From Tetragonia tetragonoides (lineage: Eukaryota; Streptophyta; Magnoliopsida; Caryophyllales; Aizoaceae): 64,000 nt of DNA. Made by a program: the position numbers and the translations under genes. Location of the stretch: assembly GCA_038025085.1 (NCBI GenBank), contig CM076154.1, forward strand, positions 28,388,501 to 28,452,500, given 5' to 3'. The notes beneath the pieces are model-generated. The model worked only from the letters and a program-made list of their open reading frames with translations, searched no databases and had not been told where the DNA came from. Below, piece by piece: positions 44,546 through 57,813 of this stretch (position 1 is the first letter of the stretch; each line of letters starts with the position of its first letter).

Positions 44546-46883
44546 GTTCCCCTCGTGATCTGGTCAACGATAACAAAAAAAATTGTGCAGCCGATGATGT
44601 TCTGAGCCTACATGGACACCATGGTGGAAATGATTTTCCATCCAAGCCTAATTTGGGAATCACTTTGCTAAATAACCTTATATTGGGTACTACTACTGGG
44701 AAATATTTCCAAATTGTCTCTGGTGAGTGGTGACCCATTTTCTTGTTGGTTCTTGTGATGATTTTCTTCTTTGCATGATTTACCAAATGCAATTGTTGTA
44801 CCCTATTTTTTTTTTTAATTGTTTCTGCCGTACCACAAGTTAGGGAGATCAGACGAGAAAGTAAATTAAAATAGAATTTTGTTGCTTTTTTTGGTCTCAA
44901 CATTGTTATTCTCGAGTTACATTCTCATAGGAATATAAAGCCGATACCCAAAACCTTCAATTGAAAAATCCAGTGCCTAAAACCCCCAAAGTTTAAAGTT
45001 GAGTACTTGGCAAAGTTGTTATTACATCGTGACTCTTGAAACATTGTTTGTCAAACATTATTTGTGACAACTCGCCATGTAACTTTTGGAGGCAATGAAG
45101 TATAATGGGTATAAGGATCCAATTATCAAAGAACTAGGAGATATTAATTTAATAGTATTATTGCAGTTCCTACTTGAATTTGAGCCTATGAACATGTGAG
45201 TTTTAAATCAAGATCCTTATAGTATGTGTAAAGTGGTACTTTTTGTTTGAATACTAAATTACCTTATGACATGCACGTGGGGTTGGCGTGGGAATGGGTT
45301 TGTCAAAAGCTAGGTCCTCTGTACAAATTTGTGACAAGATTGTTCTTTTCTTATATGCATCATCGGCGCGACTCGACAACATTTCCCGAGTACTCGAGTC
45401 AGTGTCATGAGTGCCCTCACAGATCACATGTGAATACCTGCTATATAGTGTTCATAGATCCACTTCCCGGGTACTCGAGTCAGTGTCAAATCCTGCTCAC
45501 TTGCCTAAAAGGCCTGATTAATTTTTACTCTATTTAGTTTTGGCAAAGGATTTGTCTCTTATTAACAGAAACTTTGCATCTCACTAAATCCTTTGTTTGG
45601 TGACATATCTATGTGGAGGTATGTGGCTTTTCACACATTTGGTGAAGGTTCTTACTCTTTTGCTTCCAAACCTGTGCCTTGGAGATGATTGTGGGTTTTA
45701 AGGTCACAATGCAGTCAGCTATGGAGTCCAGGATAAAAAGCATAGCAGCTATTATGCACATTAGGTGGTTTAGCATGATTATGGAATAAGTAGTAAATTT
45801 CTGTTGTTTTGGTGGCTTTACAAGATATTTGAAATTATGTGAAGCGTGCCAACTGATGTGGTCATTCAGCTATTGTGCTCAAAGGTTTGTTTAGCAGGTG
45901 TTTTGCCCTGCTTCACTCAGACATTTTTTAAATCACAGGATTCGTTTTTATTAATTATTATGATGATGGTGAGTGATGACAGTTTTTATGATGTTGTGAA
46001 ACCGTTGATCCATCCTTATAATTTACTAACTGAAAATACTTACCTTCATCTGTTAAATCATGCTCCTCAGTTGTGTGGCCCACTGAATGTTGTTATACTG
46101 AAATGCTTTTCATTGTTTACTATGCATGTAAAATCAATTATTATATCTGACAATATGTGAAGAAAACTGCCTCTCACAATCCCGTGAGAAAATGGGTCTG
46201 AGCATCCGAAGCCTTCCATTTGGGGGTTGAAGTGGTATTCCATCCTGTTCCTAGTTATTACGCTCCTATGGCTTGCTTGTATTCGAAATAAAGGATATTG
46301 GATTTGTTGGCCTTTTGGTTCCTTTCTGCATACTGCAGGGTTGCAATGTAATGCTCAGGCCCCAACCATTGACAGAGATTATGGTGGTCATTGTATACTC
46401 TCCTGACTTATATTCGACTCTGCCACCTGTATATAACTTGTTCAAACTTCCATAGATGATGGAGATTTGCAGCTTGTTGGCTTCCTTTTCCCAAAATTGG
46501 ACTTCTAATAATTATAGGAGTTTTCAATTGCATTTGTTTCGATATGTTCATTCTTGAAGCAGTTCCTATTAATGGAACTTTAACAAATATTCACATTGGC
46601 TTTTATCCATAGCTCAGAAATTTATAATTTTGAAGTTGGTCGATGTTATCCCACTATTCTGTGAAGAATGTTGTATATCAAGTTTGGAGAATTGATGTAT
46701 GTCCCATATTGTTTAATTATTCATTTTAGTGTATGGACTGGCATTCCCTGTTGGTGTTCTGCTTTTAGCCTTTACATGTCTCAGCTGGAACAGAAAGAGC
46801 TTTGCTCTTTGAGAAATTTTGCCGGGAAGTGGGTTTGTCCGAAGTCTATTACTTAACAAGTTAACATACATTTCTATACGCAT
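44546..46883. other. Intergenic sequence between the DUF604 genes
   Basis: No recognised gene. 44542-44733 is open for 63 codons with mildly coding-like composition but no known motif. 45362-45490 holds two copies of CGAGTACTCGAGTCAGTGTC or near variants (about 45388 and 45468). The rest is ordinary AT-rich sequence. Confidence 0.4.
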
Positions 46884-48342
46884 AAGTTTTACTAGGAGTG
46901 ACTGCTCTGTAGGCAACTAAGGATAAGTTGCATATGTATGTGGCTGGAGTTTGTGATAATGTGAAGGAACATTTGATGCTTAGGTCTGGTTTTAGAGAGG
47001 AACTTTCCCCATGAAGTATTTAGGGGTCCATCTCTCCCCCTCTAAATGGAGCAAGGCAGACTGTGAGTTTTTGGTTGGTAAAATAACAAGAAGGCTGAAT
47101 ACATGGGCTTCAAGGAGTCTATCCTACGCAGGGAAGGCACAATTAATCAACTCAGTTCTCCTTTCTATCCATGTCTATTGGGCCTGCATATTTGTACTAC
47201 CTACGGGAGTAATAAAAGTAATTGAACCGAAATGTAGAAGCTTTCTTTGGGGTGCACATGAGGGCAGCAGAAAGCCAGCTTGGTGGCGTGGGATTTTGTT
47301 TGCTGGCCCAGGAAATATGGGGGTCTCAACTTCAAAAATTGCAAGTTGTTCAACTTCACTTTGGTGGGTAACACATATGGGATGTAGCAACGAAGCAGGA
47401 CACTATGTGGGTTAGATGGATTACTGGTGTGAAGTTAAGACGGCGAGATTTTTGGGTCTATGTTCCTACACAAGGGAAGTTGGTATTGGTCAAGTTGGTA
47501 TTGGTCCAAACTGAATAAGGTCAAATCTCAATTTGCAACTGAGAATAAGTGGTCTGCTGCAGCTAATGGGGTATATACCATGCAAGGTGGGTATGCTTTC
47601 TTAATGCGAGTTTTACCTAAGTTCAGATTTGCATATTTGGTCTCTGCCCAGGCATAGCTTCATTTTGTGGCTGGGACAACATCAAAAGCTCCTGACCAGG
47701 GACAGGATGACTCGGATGGGATTTTATCAGGGTGCTATGGACTGTCCCCTCGGCAGTTCAGACTTCAGAGGCAGAATCGCATGGGCACATTTTCATCCAG
47801 TGCATACGTTCTAAAACATTGCTGGGAAGAATCCAAAACCGGCTGGGATGGAATACACAGGCTGCCACTGTCAGAGGTATTCTGAGCTGGATATCAAGAA
47901 GTGTTCAAGTTTCCAGAAGCAAATTCATGTCAGCAGCTTTGGTTTCGTGGATTTGGAGAGTAAGAAATACCATCTATTTTCGTGATCAGAAGATACAGGA
48001 TGACTCTGTTGTGCGGCAAGTCCAATTTACTGTTCGAGCTAGGACTGAAGGTACCAAGAAGACCAAGTTGTCAAGAAGTGACAGGGATTTCAAAAACATT
48101 ATAATGTAATTGGCGACTTAGGGGTTTTAGTTTTGATTAAGCTTTACTACTTTGCTTTTTGCTCTTTCCAGTTGGTTTGGCTGTAAGTAGGTACAATTTT
48201 TGTGGGGATGTCGAGAGGGAGGAACCCTACCTAGTAGGTGGCGGACCTCTTTGCATTTCCTCTTTAGGTTGTATGGTGATTTTATCGTCTTCTAGTAATA
48301 AAATTTCTATCTTATTACCAAATAAAAGAAGTTTTACTAGGA
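46884..48342 (+). mobile_element. LINE copy 4 with 14-bp target-site duplication
   Basis: The body is 46898-48328. AAGTTTTACTAGGA occurs at 46884-46897 and 48329-48342. ORF2 remnants run from the reverse transcriptase end (KYLGVHLSPSKWSK, 47011 onward) through a frameshift after GSRKPAWW and a broken zinc knuckle to VSWIWRVRN. They end at ISRS...FKNIIM (stop about 48107). The 3' UTR has GAACCCTACCTAGTAGG near 48222, shared with copies 1-3, and ends in ACCAAATAAAAG. Several frameshifts make it dead. It sits between the two DUF604 paralogs. Confidence 0.92.
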
Positions 48343-49765
48343 AAAGGTCTGATGAACGTTGGACACGTATTAGTCATTGTATAACCACACACAAGTTGAT
48401 GCAGCTTGCGAGTATTCATGACTATAATCCAGCAGATACAGATGGTAAGTGTTGACCAAGGTTCATCATATCTGTTCTGAATAGCAGTATAGCACAGTCG
48501 AACTTCTCATGTCTGCCATGAATAAGAAGGGTACAGCAGCCGAATTTGTTATTGTGGGTGGTTGGTGATTGGGTGCGCGCACGCAAAATGAAGTCTGAGT
48601 AACACCATGTAAGACTAGGGCTAACACTTTGTCTAATTTGATGGACTGTCTGTTTAGTTGTCTTATCCCTAACGCTGTTACGTGCATTGAACCATTGCTC
48701 TATTATATCTGCTGCATTATGTATCAGGTGACTTATGAAAGCTGCAACGCTGCAAGCATGTAACAAGGTACACCAATGAATATGTGTGTTCTCTGCTGGC
48801 TACTCCTATCCATCGTGCGTGCTCTGTTTTGCTTACATTTTCATCGTCTACTTGTGAAATCTGTAAAGATGATCACCTATCATATTCATGGCTGTTCTTG
48901 TTTAAATTGACAAAGCCGATTTCGTGATAAAATGCTGCTATGACTCACAAAGCACTGAATATCACCATCAGTGTACTGTTGTGAACAGTCTTTAGACAAG
49001 CTATCGTACTCTACTCATTAATAGAACTGTTCATTATATCTATATATTATTATTTGATATGAGGAAAACGGGAAGTATGTATTGCACTATGGCAGGGTAG
49101 CTTTTATTCAGAGATTAGCTTTCCTGGACTCCAATGCATGAAACCGAGAAAACTCGGTCGTGCACATGTATGTACTGAATTCCAGCTTACTGTTGCCCAT
49201 GGGAACTGGGGTTCTCGTGCCGCGATCAGCACTCAGTACCACTTTTCTTAGCTTTTAGGTGAGGTTTATATCTATTCTTTGGAACTGGTTTATGGAGTTC
49301 ATGTAGTATGTCTTTGTGTTTCAATTCATAGCAAAATACATTTATTGACTACGATATAATTTCATCGCATCCAATTTTTGATTACACAGGCTGTGCCTTT
49401 CTCAGTTTGTACCATTTTTATTTTAAGGTTTCTGAAAGTAAAATATATTTTGTAGGAACCTCTTTGACCCTGGAAATTAATTGTTTTTCCATCCCAAAAC
49501 CAGGAGGATTTTCACCTAAAAGGGGCTGCTGGTCAGTTTCTTTTCTCTTTAATAACTGTATAAGTAACCAATCAGCTTGAAACCTCATGTGATGTTGCTT
49601 TGGCCGTCAAATATGGCATAACATTTCATTATAGTTAGGTACCTTTGCACTCCAACAAATTAAAGAGTGTTTGAAACTGCTTTCTTCTAAAATAATTAAC
49701 TTCACTAAAGTATTCTGAAACTTTTTCCTGATCTTTCTTCCTCTTAGTTTTTACACACGGGAGAG
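48343..49765. other. Upstream region of DUF604 gene 2
   Basis: Non-coding. 48343-48446 is open (RSDERWTRISHCITTHK) and ends in a donor-like GATGGTAAGTG; it could be an unrecognised 5' exon but has no known motif. CTTCCTCTTAG just before the gene 2 start codon is acceptor-like, so a 5' UTR intron is possible. Confidence 0.4.
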
Positions 49766-51891
49766 ATGAAGCCTCTTCTCTCTTCTCCCAAGACCTTCAC
49801 TTCTCGCTTATTTGGTTTGCTTGTGATTTTATTCTCGGTCTGCATACTTCTCTATTTTGTCACGTCGCTTACTCTGATCTGGAGTAACTCTGATTTCAGA
49901 AGCTTTCTAGCATCTGCATCACGTCTCTCAGCACCTGCTTCCCTCGATCACATCGTGTTTGGCATTGCTTCTACTGCAGCTTCCTGGCCGAAACACAAGG
50001 AGTATGTGAAAATCTGGTGGAAACATGAGAAAATGCGAGGATGTGTTTTCGTGGACAGCTTGCCTTCTGATACTGATAACTCCAGTGACAATTCTATCTT
50101 GCTCCCTCCCATTTGTGTTTCTCAGGATACTTCACAGTTCCGCTACACCCACAAGCATGGCTACCGGTCTTTCACACGAGTTGCACGCATGGTTTCTGAA
50201 ACGGTCAATTTAAGCCACTCAGATGTTCGATGGTATGTTTTTGCGGATGGTGACACAGTTTTCTTCCCTGAGAATTTGGCAAAGACTCTATCCAAGTATG
50301 ACCACGAGCTTTGGTATTACGTTGGGACAAACTCAGAGATTTATGAGCAGAACAGCCTAAACTCATTCGATATGGGATTCTGGGGAGCAGGTTTTGCTGT
50401 AAGTGCTTCTCTGGCTAAGGTCCTCACCAAGGTGTTTGATTCTTGCTTAGAGCGTTACCATCATCTTTATGGTGCCGATGGAAGGATCTACTCTTGCTTA
50501 GCTGAACTTGGGGTTGGATTGACGCGTGAGCCTGGCTTTCATCAGGTACTGATTTTGATGTCATTGATTGTGCATTTTGTTTGATAAGTTTCCTAACACT
50601 GTTTTAAGAACCCCATTAATTTGCTAAGAGTAGCACAACTATTAGCTTTTAAATCATGTGCTTTCCCTCAACATGCTTTGTTTTTTTTTTTTCCGAGGGG
50701 AAATCAAATGCTTTGTTTAGGCTAAGTTACTTGGGCTCTTCATTTTCCCTTAGAGTATCACTTGGATACCTGACAGGCTCCGTTATGAGCATGAGCACGA
50801 GCACAGGCACTCGACATTTCTTTCTTTTTGGGCAAAAACAAATGAGAATTTCAGAAAATGGGAGTAACACTTAACACATAACCATTCTTGGATTCTTGTT
50901 AGCAGCACCCCATTATTGCACCTGATGATATTCTGTGTACCTAAAATTGTCATAGTTGGATGTCCGAGGAAATATTTTTGGTTTATTGACGACGCATCCC
51001 TTAACGCCGTTGGTATCACTCCCACATTTGGGCGAAGTTGATCCTATCTTCCCGAACATGGCAGCAATTGAAGCTCTTCAGCATCTCTACAAGGCTGTAA
51101 GAATCGACTCTGAGAGGATTATGCAGCAGACTGTGTGCTATGACCGCTGGTTTTCTTGGACAATTTCAGTTTCTTGGGGTTACGCTGTAGAAGTCTTCGA
51201 CAGCCATATATATCTGCCTGACACCCTTCAAACACAGGACACATTTAGTCCTTGGAAGAAAGGAGGAGGAGCAAACTACACATTTAGTACGAGGCCTCTG
51301 CATCCGGATCCATGTCGAAGATCCACAATTTTCTTCTTTGATACAGTGTATGCGGGAAGGACGACCATCAAAACTAACTACAAAAGAATTCTACAGGACA
51401 ATTGCACATTTGATCCCATGGCTTCGCCGAAAAAACTTGAAGAGATTGTAGTTTTTTCAAGGAAGTCAAACCTTGGCATCAACCAGGTAAACACTAACTT
51501 AATCTACAAGTTCTTTGATTGCTTCAGAACGAAGCTACATGTTCTTTTTAATGTAGTATGTAGCTAATAACTGTGGCAAGAAAAGTCAAAAGATACGAGT
51601 GGGTTTGGAAAACCCTGAAATAGTTTATAAGTTGTAGACCATGTAGTTTTTTTTTTTTTTTCAAATACTATCCTCACAAGAATTTAAAACTAAGCTCTTG
51701 GACCCGTTACTTATAAACTCTCCCAATCATAGCCTAAGATAAGTGGTCGTGATATTTTTGGTTATTTTCCATCTCAGTTACGGGCACCAAGAAGGCAATG
51801 TTGTGATGTCTTACCTTCATCGGTTGGTCCCAAATTGGAGCTTTCGATTAGAGAATGCGGAGAAGATGAGCTAATACGTATACATGCATAA
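49766..51891 (+). CDS. DUF604-family (fringe-related, GT31-like) glycosyltransferase, gene 2
   Basis: Three exons: 49766-50545 (260 codons), 50956-51486 (177) and 51778-51891 (37 plus stop), all phase 0 with GT...AG borders; 474 residues. A single hydrophobic anchor lies at about residues 15-38. The luminal part opens with HIVFGIASTAASW, a family signature that gene 1 has partly lost. The DxD motif is ADGDT at 161-163, against GDDDT in gene 1. GFWGAGFAVS, YHHLYGADGR and ELGVGLTREPGFHQ follow, and the end is APRRQCCD...LSIRECGEDELI. Exon 1 has exactly the same codon count as gene 1 and intron positions match, so the pair arose by duplication. No disabling change is seen. Expected role: Golgi-type sugar transfer; acceptor unknown. 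Confidence 0.93.
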
Positions 51892-53172
51892 GTACTCAGA
51901 ACTGTCTCTACGGAATTTCAACGTCCCTATTTTTTCAGCTACTAACACCACACAAGCAATATTTTGTCTGGGAGGATGTCAACCCACATCTACAAGACAC
52001 TGTAACATGTTATACTTCCTCCATGTAACTCGATTTGTAGAAATTACATTAATTGGTCAATGATGACAAAATTGCATTATAATTTGAGGTTATTGAATAT
52101 CTTCTTCTTCTTCTTTTTTTTTTTGACGAAGGCAAATGCTTAGCATATACATAAACATAGGAGGAATTGCCCATTTCTCTCGTGGTGATTGATGTGGTTC
52201 CTTGACTAATTCCCTATAAACCTGAGTGATTTAATTAAGATGGTTAATGCAAGGACGGATTGCACTAATCTGGAACGATGCAAAGAGGTAATTCCAAGCA
52301 AAGAACTAGGGGGAAAGGTGGTTTTCCCATCTCTAAATTATTATAAGCTTTCCTTCTCTCTTTTGTTAATATATGTGTAAGGAGGAGTGTGTAAATTTGG
52401 TGTAGTATGGGATCGCAAACTGCAGGTCAATAAGAATTGAATACTCATATAAGATTATGTTCTCTTCAACGAAATTGTGCGGGACGGTGAGGAAGGAACG
52501 TAACGGAACGAATTGGAACAAAACAGAACAGTGCGGTGCGGCGCGGTGCAGATAATTCAAAAAAGTGTGGGACAAAATAAAGTACAGAATCCGAAACAGA
52601 GGAACGAATTAAAACAAAACGGAACGGAATGAAATGAAGCATAACGAAAAGAACATGGCCAAATTGTTTGTACCAAATTTGTAACATGAAAAAAAGTTAT
52701 AAACATTCATACTCATTCCCTAAGACCATTCTAGAAATAATTTCCAAGCGCATAAAGGTGGCAAATTACACCCATTACTTACGACCTTTGTGTAATGAGT
52801 CTGGACCCTTAAGTTTTGATTATTGCAAATTGACTCCACAACTTTTGCTAAGTACATAAATCAGTGTCTACCAAATATTTGGACAAAAGATCGATAGAAT
52901 TATGACATGGCAACGAAAAATAAATTTAGTTTTTTGGCAAACACATATCATATAGACATTAGAAAAAGAAATCTAAAGGTCCATTAGTATATCCTTCTCT
53001 CCAAGACTCCAACCCTTGCGATTTTCAAATTTGGAATGCATTTGATTCCATTGTGACCGACATCAACATGTAACTCTTGTCACTTCACTTGTCATATCAG
53101 ATGCACTAACACGGAGATGATTGTTTAATCATTCAGCAAGAATCAATAGCAATACTTGGAGGGTAGTGGTGA
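51892..53172. other. Downstream flank of DUF604 gene 2
   Basis: The 3' UTR probably occupies the first few hundred bases. 52490-52650 has irregular GGAACG, GCGGTGCGG and AAACGGAACGGAAT words, perhaps the remains of a MITE. No gene seen. Confidence 0.4.
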
Positions 53173-53796
53173 TAGGAGTGAAACATATTCGGACTAAATC
53201 TAAAATCCAATTTAAATAAGGTGATTTAGATTGGACTTTTCAAATTTCGGATTGAATTCGGACCTTAAAAAAAATTTGGAATTTCGTATGTGATTTGGAC
53301 ACACCCTTTCGGAGTCCAGTAATCCAATCCAAATTATATAAATATCTATGAAAACATATATATCCCAATAAAAACCTAAGCTACTAATTAAAGCCCAAAA
53401 GTCCAAACTAAAAGTCATATATAAAGCCAGAGAAAAAAAAACCCTACATCAGCTATATGCAGTAAAAAAACTCACTCAATACATCAGCTATTTATATATA
53501 TTTTAAATTAATGTTGTAGATTTATACATTTAGTTGTCTTGGACAATGTTATTATTTATCATTTGTACTAATATCTTGTCGATGAACTTTTTTTTTATTA
53601 AGTAATGGACTTTGTTCTTAAAAAATCAGGAAAATTTAGACTATTGGATAAAATAGTTCAGATCAGATTCACACTCAAAAATCTGAGTCTAAAATTAGTT
53701 TGGAATGAATTTGGACTCAAAATTTTGAGTCCAAAATTTTTGGATTGAATTTGGATTAAGCCATAATCCAATCAAAACTCCAAAGTTTCACCCCTA
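53173..53796. mobile_element. Degraded hAT-like MITE
   Basis: The left end TAGGAGTGAAAC and the right end, read inward, TAGGGGTGAAAC are imperfect inverted repeats of the hAT TAGGGGTG type. Subterminal regions repeat TTGGATT, GGACTC and TCCAATCC words. The flanks AGTGGTGA and ATTGGTAG match at only five of eight positions, so the duplication is decayed or the borders are off. Confidence 0.55.
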
Positions 53797-54493
53797 ATTG
53801 GTAGAGGCTTCTTATATATGTTGATGGTGAGACTTATGTGATCCTTTTCATTGGTTGTTGTGGCCATTATTGGTTTGGTTGTAAAATTTTTAGAGGGTTA
53901 CTCAAAAGTTTGGATTATTCCCATTGGGCATCAAAGTTTGGAAGATAATTCGAATTTGACCAAAAAATCATTGTCCAATTTAATTTGAATTGGATAAGGG
54001 CTCTAAATACCGAGTTCAAAATATTTCTAGTTGGACTTTTTAAACTGAAGTCCAAACAACATTATTATTCACTCATGAATATGTGTATATGCATGCTTGA
54101 AGTCATAATGGATGACTACAATCGGCCTAGACATGGATCCTGTTGCTATGCTCGATCAAGCAGTCCAAAAAGCTTTTAAACTTTCAGACTTATATATGAA
54201 GCCACACACCTTTAGCTTCCTAAATTGCATATAGCCTTCAAATGTGCAATTCAAGTTGAAATTTCAAATGCGATCTGAAAGTATGCCAAGCCCATGACTC
54301 TTATTTAGGTTATTAATTTCTAATATTCTTGTTATAAACTCAATAAAGGTCCCTTCCCTATATGAGATTTCAACTTTTTGTCCAATAAGAAATTACCAAA
54401 CGGTGAGACCAATCGAGTTCATTTGATCTCACAATGAGCTCTCAACATCTCATAACGAATCACCCACTCACCCAAGGTCCTTTGGTACTCGAT
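53797..54493. other. AT-rich intergenic sequence
   Basis: No gene. 53930-54050 shares TTTGAATTGGA-type and AAGTCCAAAC words with the adjacent MITE, so a further decayed fragment is possible. Confidence 0.4.
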
Positions 54494-56289
54494 TGTAACA
54501 CCCCGAATTTTTGTCTAATTTAAAAACCATTTAAAATCACGAGTTGCAGCGGAAAAACACTAGAAATTCGAAGCGTCACCGCCGTATTTAATGTTCAAAT
54601 TAAATATGAGGCTTAAAAAGAAAACAAATGCTAGTGTCCCCAAACATACGTAATAGATAATTAAATAATAACTATCTTCTACGACTAACTTAAAACAATT
54701 AATCCCACTGAAATAAAAATATTAAACTTTTTAATTCTCATGCAAGAGAATTAAACTCAGTACAATATAAAAATCCCAATAAATATGAAGTTCCATCTAA
54801 ACAATAAATAAATATTCTTAGAAGATATACAATCTTCTTGGCACGCATTCACTAGCTCTACTCCTCGAGTTACAATCCTGTCAATCTACTCCCCCATATA
54901 GATAAATTTCATATAAGTTCATCATAGGCCTACCATTGAAGAGAAATGGACAACAAGCACAAGTAAAAGGAAAAACAACTAGTCAACGATGCTGAGTAAT
55001 CCATAACCACATAATTCATTGCAATCTCCAAATTAAGTCCATATGCTTAATCCAATAAAACAATAATAATCATGCTTTAAGAAAAGTAAAGACAACATGC
55101 TTTAACTTAAAGACACAATAGTCACCAAATAATAAATCTCAGTATTTTTTATTATCCATTAGCCAAGTTCATTAGAGAGAAGAGAATCGCATGAATTGTC
55201 AAACCAACCACAGTCGATTCAATAGGATCTTATTCCCGTGCACAGTGGCAAAAGAGGGATCAACCGTCCCGGAGTATAGATGACTCCCGAAGTACTTCTA
55301 GATGTTCCTAAGTATGCATACCCTCTCTCAACCCTTAGGTTTACAAGAAGAATTGTTCCGGAGAACCACTCGCCCAATCATCATATATGGATACAAGATT
55401 TCCAAACATTGAGGCCATAACCAATGGAACCACTTAACGCTACAAGTAACAAATTCCCATTCGCATCCTTCGGTGGATCCATTACCAAAGAAGTCTTAAC
55501 TCTCAATTCAATTTAATTTGGTGATCACATCACAAGTAATACACATAATCTTGACACTCAAGTAACGCAATATGGTTACAAATTTCCGATGGCATTTTAC
55601 ATGAATGGCATCTTGACCTCAATTCAAAACCACCTAATTCAATAGTTAAAGTTCATATCAACTTATTGAAGTAACATGCTTCTAACATGATTCACATGCT
55701 TACTAACATGATACCAAAAATAGCAATTCCGAGCTATATCCAATTGAACAATTATTAACATAATTTTCATTCAATAACCAATAATAAAACATGCATCTCC
55801 TCACATGAATATTAATCAAGTAGACATTGCTACACAAGTGAATTTCCAACATTGTACATGCATTCACTAACATATAATTTTATACGAATTATCACAAGGA
55901 AATAAACATTAATTATCCCTTTTGAAAATACTCACAAGTCCAAATATGAATTCACATTCTCAATCTAATACTAGACAAATGAATACAAATCCCAATAGAT
56001 ATGAATTATGACAAAGATATTACATAATTCATCTTGACATGAATTACGACAAAGAGATTACATAATTCATCTAGACATGAATTACCTTTAGCAATAAGGC
56101 AACCACGACAACAAACACGTAAGCTCCTTACGTTCAAGCGCGGACAATGGGTCCTAACAAATCCACAATATAACAATAGTCAATACATTGACTTCTAAAC
56201 CACTTTATTAAAATTTAAAGATGATTTAGTACCCTTAATTTAATTAAGTTGCTGAAATTTTAGTTACTAATGCATGCTCAAAGTTTCCA

Positions 56290-56814
56290 AAAACAATTGG
56301 ACAATTTGGCCAAAACCCCCAAGATGTTTACACTTTTTGATAAGAACACCCAGAAAAGATAAAGTTTGTCAAGAACTCCCAAACTAAATGAAAAAGCCGT
56401 GGTTTTCCCCCCAAGCAGTACTTTCCGGGCAGATGAAAATTTTTTAGGACCGTTTTACCCTCATGTGCAGAGCACGTGTTTGACTTAATGAAAATTGACT
56501 TTTTTTTTTCTTTTTTTATTTATTGCTCTGTTGATTTTTTGTTTAGTGGCGCGATTCAGCAATGTGATCTTGCATTGCTACCATCTGGGTTAGATTATGT
56601 ACCGATGAAAGAGACATTTTTGTATCAGTGTCTCACTCCCAAACCAAAATATATGTTCATTATTTTGTTTCTTTTAGATCTGAAAAATATCAAAAACAAA
56701 AAAAAGGGAAATCTTGAGTTCTTTCTTCTGGATTGGAAATATGCCACTGAAGAGTTTAATAAGAGCCACTTAACTTTGGGTGCCAAAGCACCAGCCAGCA
56801 ATAAAGCGCCACTC

Positions 56815-56867
<53 letters not shown>

Positions 56868-57813
56868 ATTGAATCGATACCGGCTGCATTTGAGGATGGT
56901 GGAAGGTGTTGAATTGGTTTGCTAAGCAGGCTAATTTGGCCGTGTGTACGATTTTTCCACCAAAATCGGGCTCGTTGAGAGGTTTTTGAAGGATCCATGG
57001 TTAATTAGGGTTAGGGAAGGTACAACAGTTCAAGTTGCCGTTCTAGTGTCGCTGCCACCCCCACCGATTGTCCTTGTCGTCGATGATGATGCTGTCACCG
57101 CTCCCGATTTCGAATCAGGGATTGTAACCCCAAAAAGCAAGAAATCGAAAGGACCCAGATGGAAGTTTTCCAGATGCAAAAATGAAGTGAAACTCTAACC
57201 TCGAAGAAAAACACATGATTCGAACTCAATTTACGATTCACAAACAAAACTCAAGCTAATTAATCCGAAATTTTGATTAATGAAACTGAGCATAAATCTG
57301 CTGAGGTTGGTGGCTGCCATCTGGTGGTGGGGTGGTATATGTTGTGACGGAAAGAGCCATTGTTGTGGAGAGAGAGAGCTCAAGGAAATTGAAAGAAGAT
57401 ATTGTTTGGTTATGGGTATGGGTCTGTACAGATCGAAGATAGGAGATGGGAGATGGGAGATGGGAGATGGGACTTGGGACTGGGAACGCGTGCTAATTAG
57501 GAGATGGGAGATGGGAACAGTCACTGTATACCATGAATCAATATTGTTGCTGTTCATTAGCCACGAAATCAACAGAGCAATAAATAAAAAAAAAAAAAAA
57601 GAAGTCAATTTTCATTAAGTCAAACACGTGCTCTGCACATGAGGGTAAAACGGTCCTAAAAAATTTTCATCTGCCCGGAAAGTACTGCTTGGGGGGAAAA
57701 CCACGGCTTTTTCATTTAGTTTGGGGGTTCTTGACAAACTTTATCTTTTCTGGGTGTTCTTATCAAAAAGTGTAAACATCTTGGGGGTTTTGGCCAAATT
57801 GTCCAAAACAATT
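56290..57813. mobile_element. Mutator-like element with about 200-bp inverted ends and gene-like cargo
   Basis: The body is 56299-57804, flanked by an exact 9-bp duplication AAAACAATT (56290-56298 and 57805-57813). Terminal inverted repeats are 56299-56502 and 57602-57804, nearly identical, starting GGACAATTTGGCCAAAACCC. The about 1.1-kb interior has no transposase. On the minus strand it has gene-like parts: ATG at 57360 opening MALSVTTYTTPPPDGSHQP (27 codons, stop 57279-57277), and ATG at 56998 after CCCTAACCCTAATTAACC opening MDPSKTSQRARFWWKNRTHG. This is what a Pack-MULE, carrying host gene pieces, would look like. The donor gene is not identified. Confidence 0.85.
56819..56861. repeat. 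(CT)n microsatellite
   Basis: About 21 CT units within the cargo region of the Mutator-like element. Confidence 0.95.

Noticed and set aside
45247..45537. 96-codon frame between the DUF604 genes
   Set aside because: No known motif; it includes a short direct repeat (CGAGTACTCGAGTCAGTGTC type) and shows no splice or family support.
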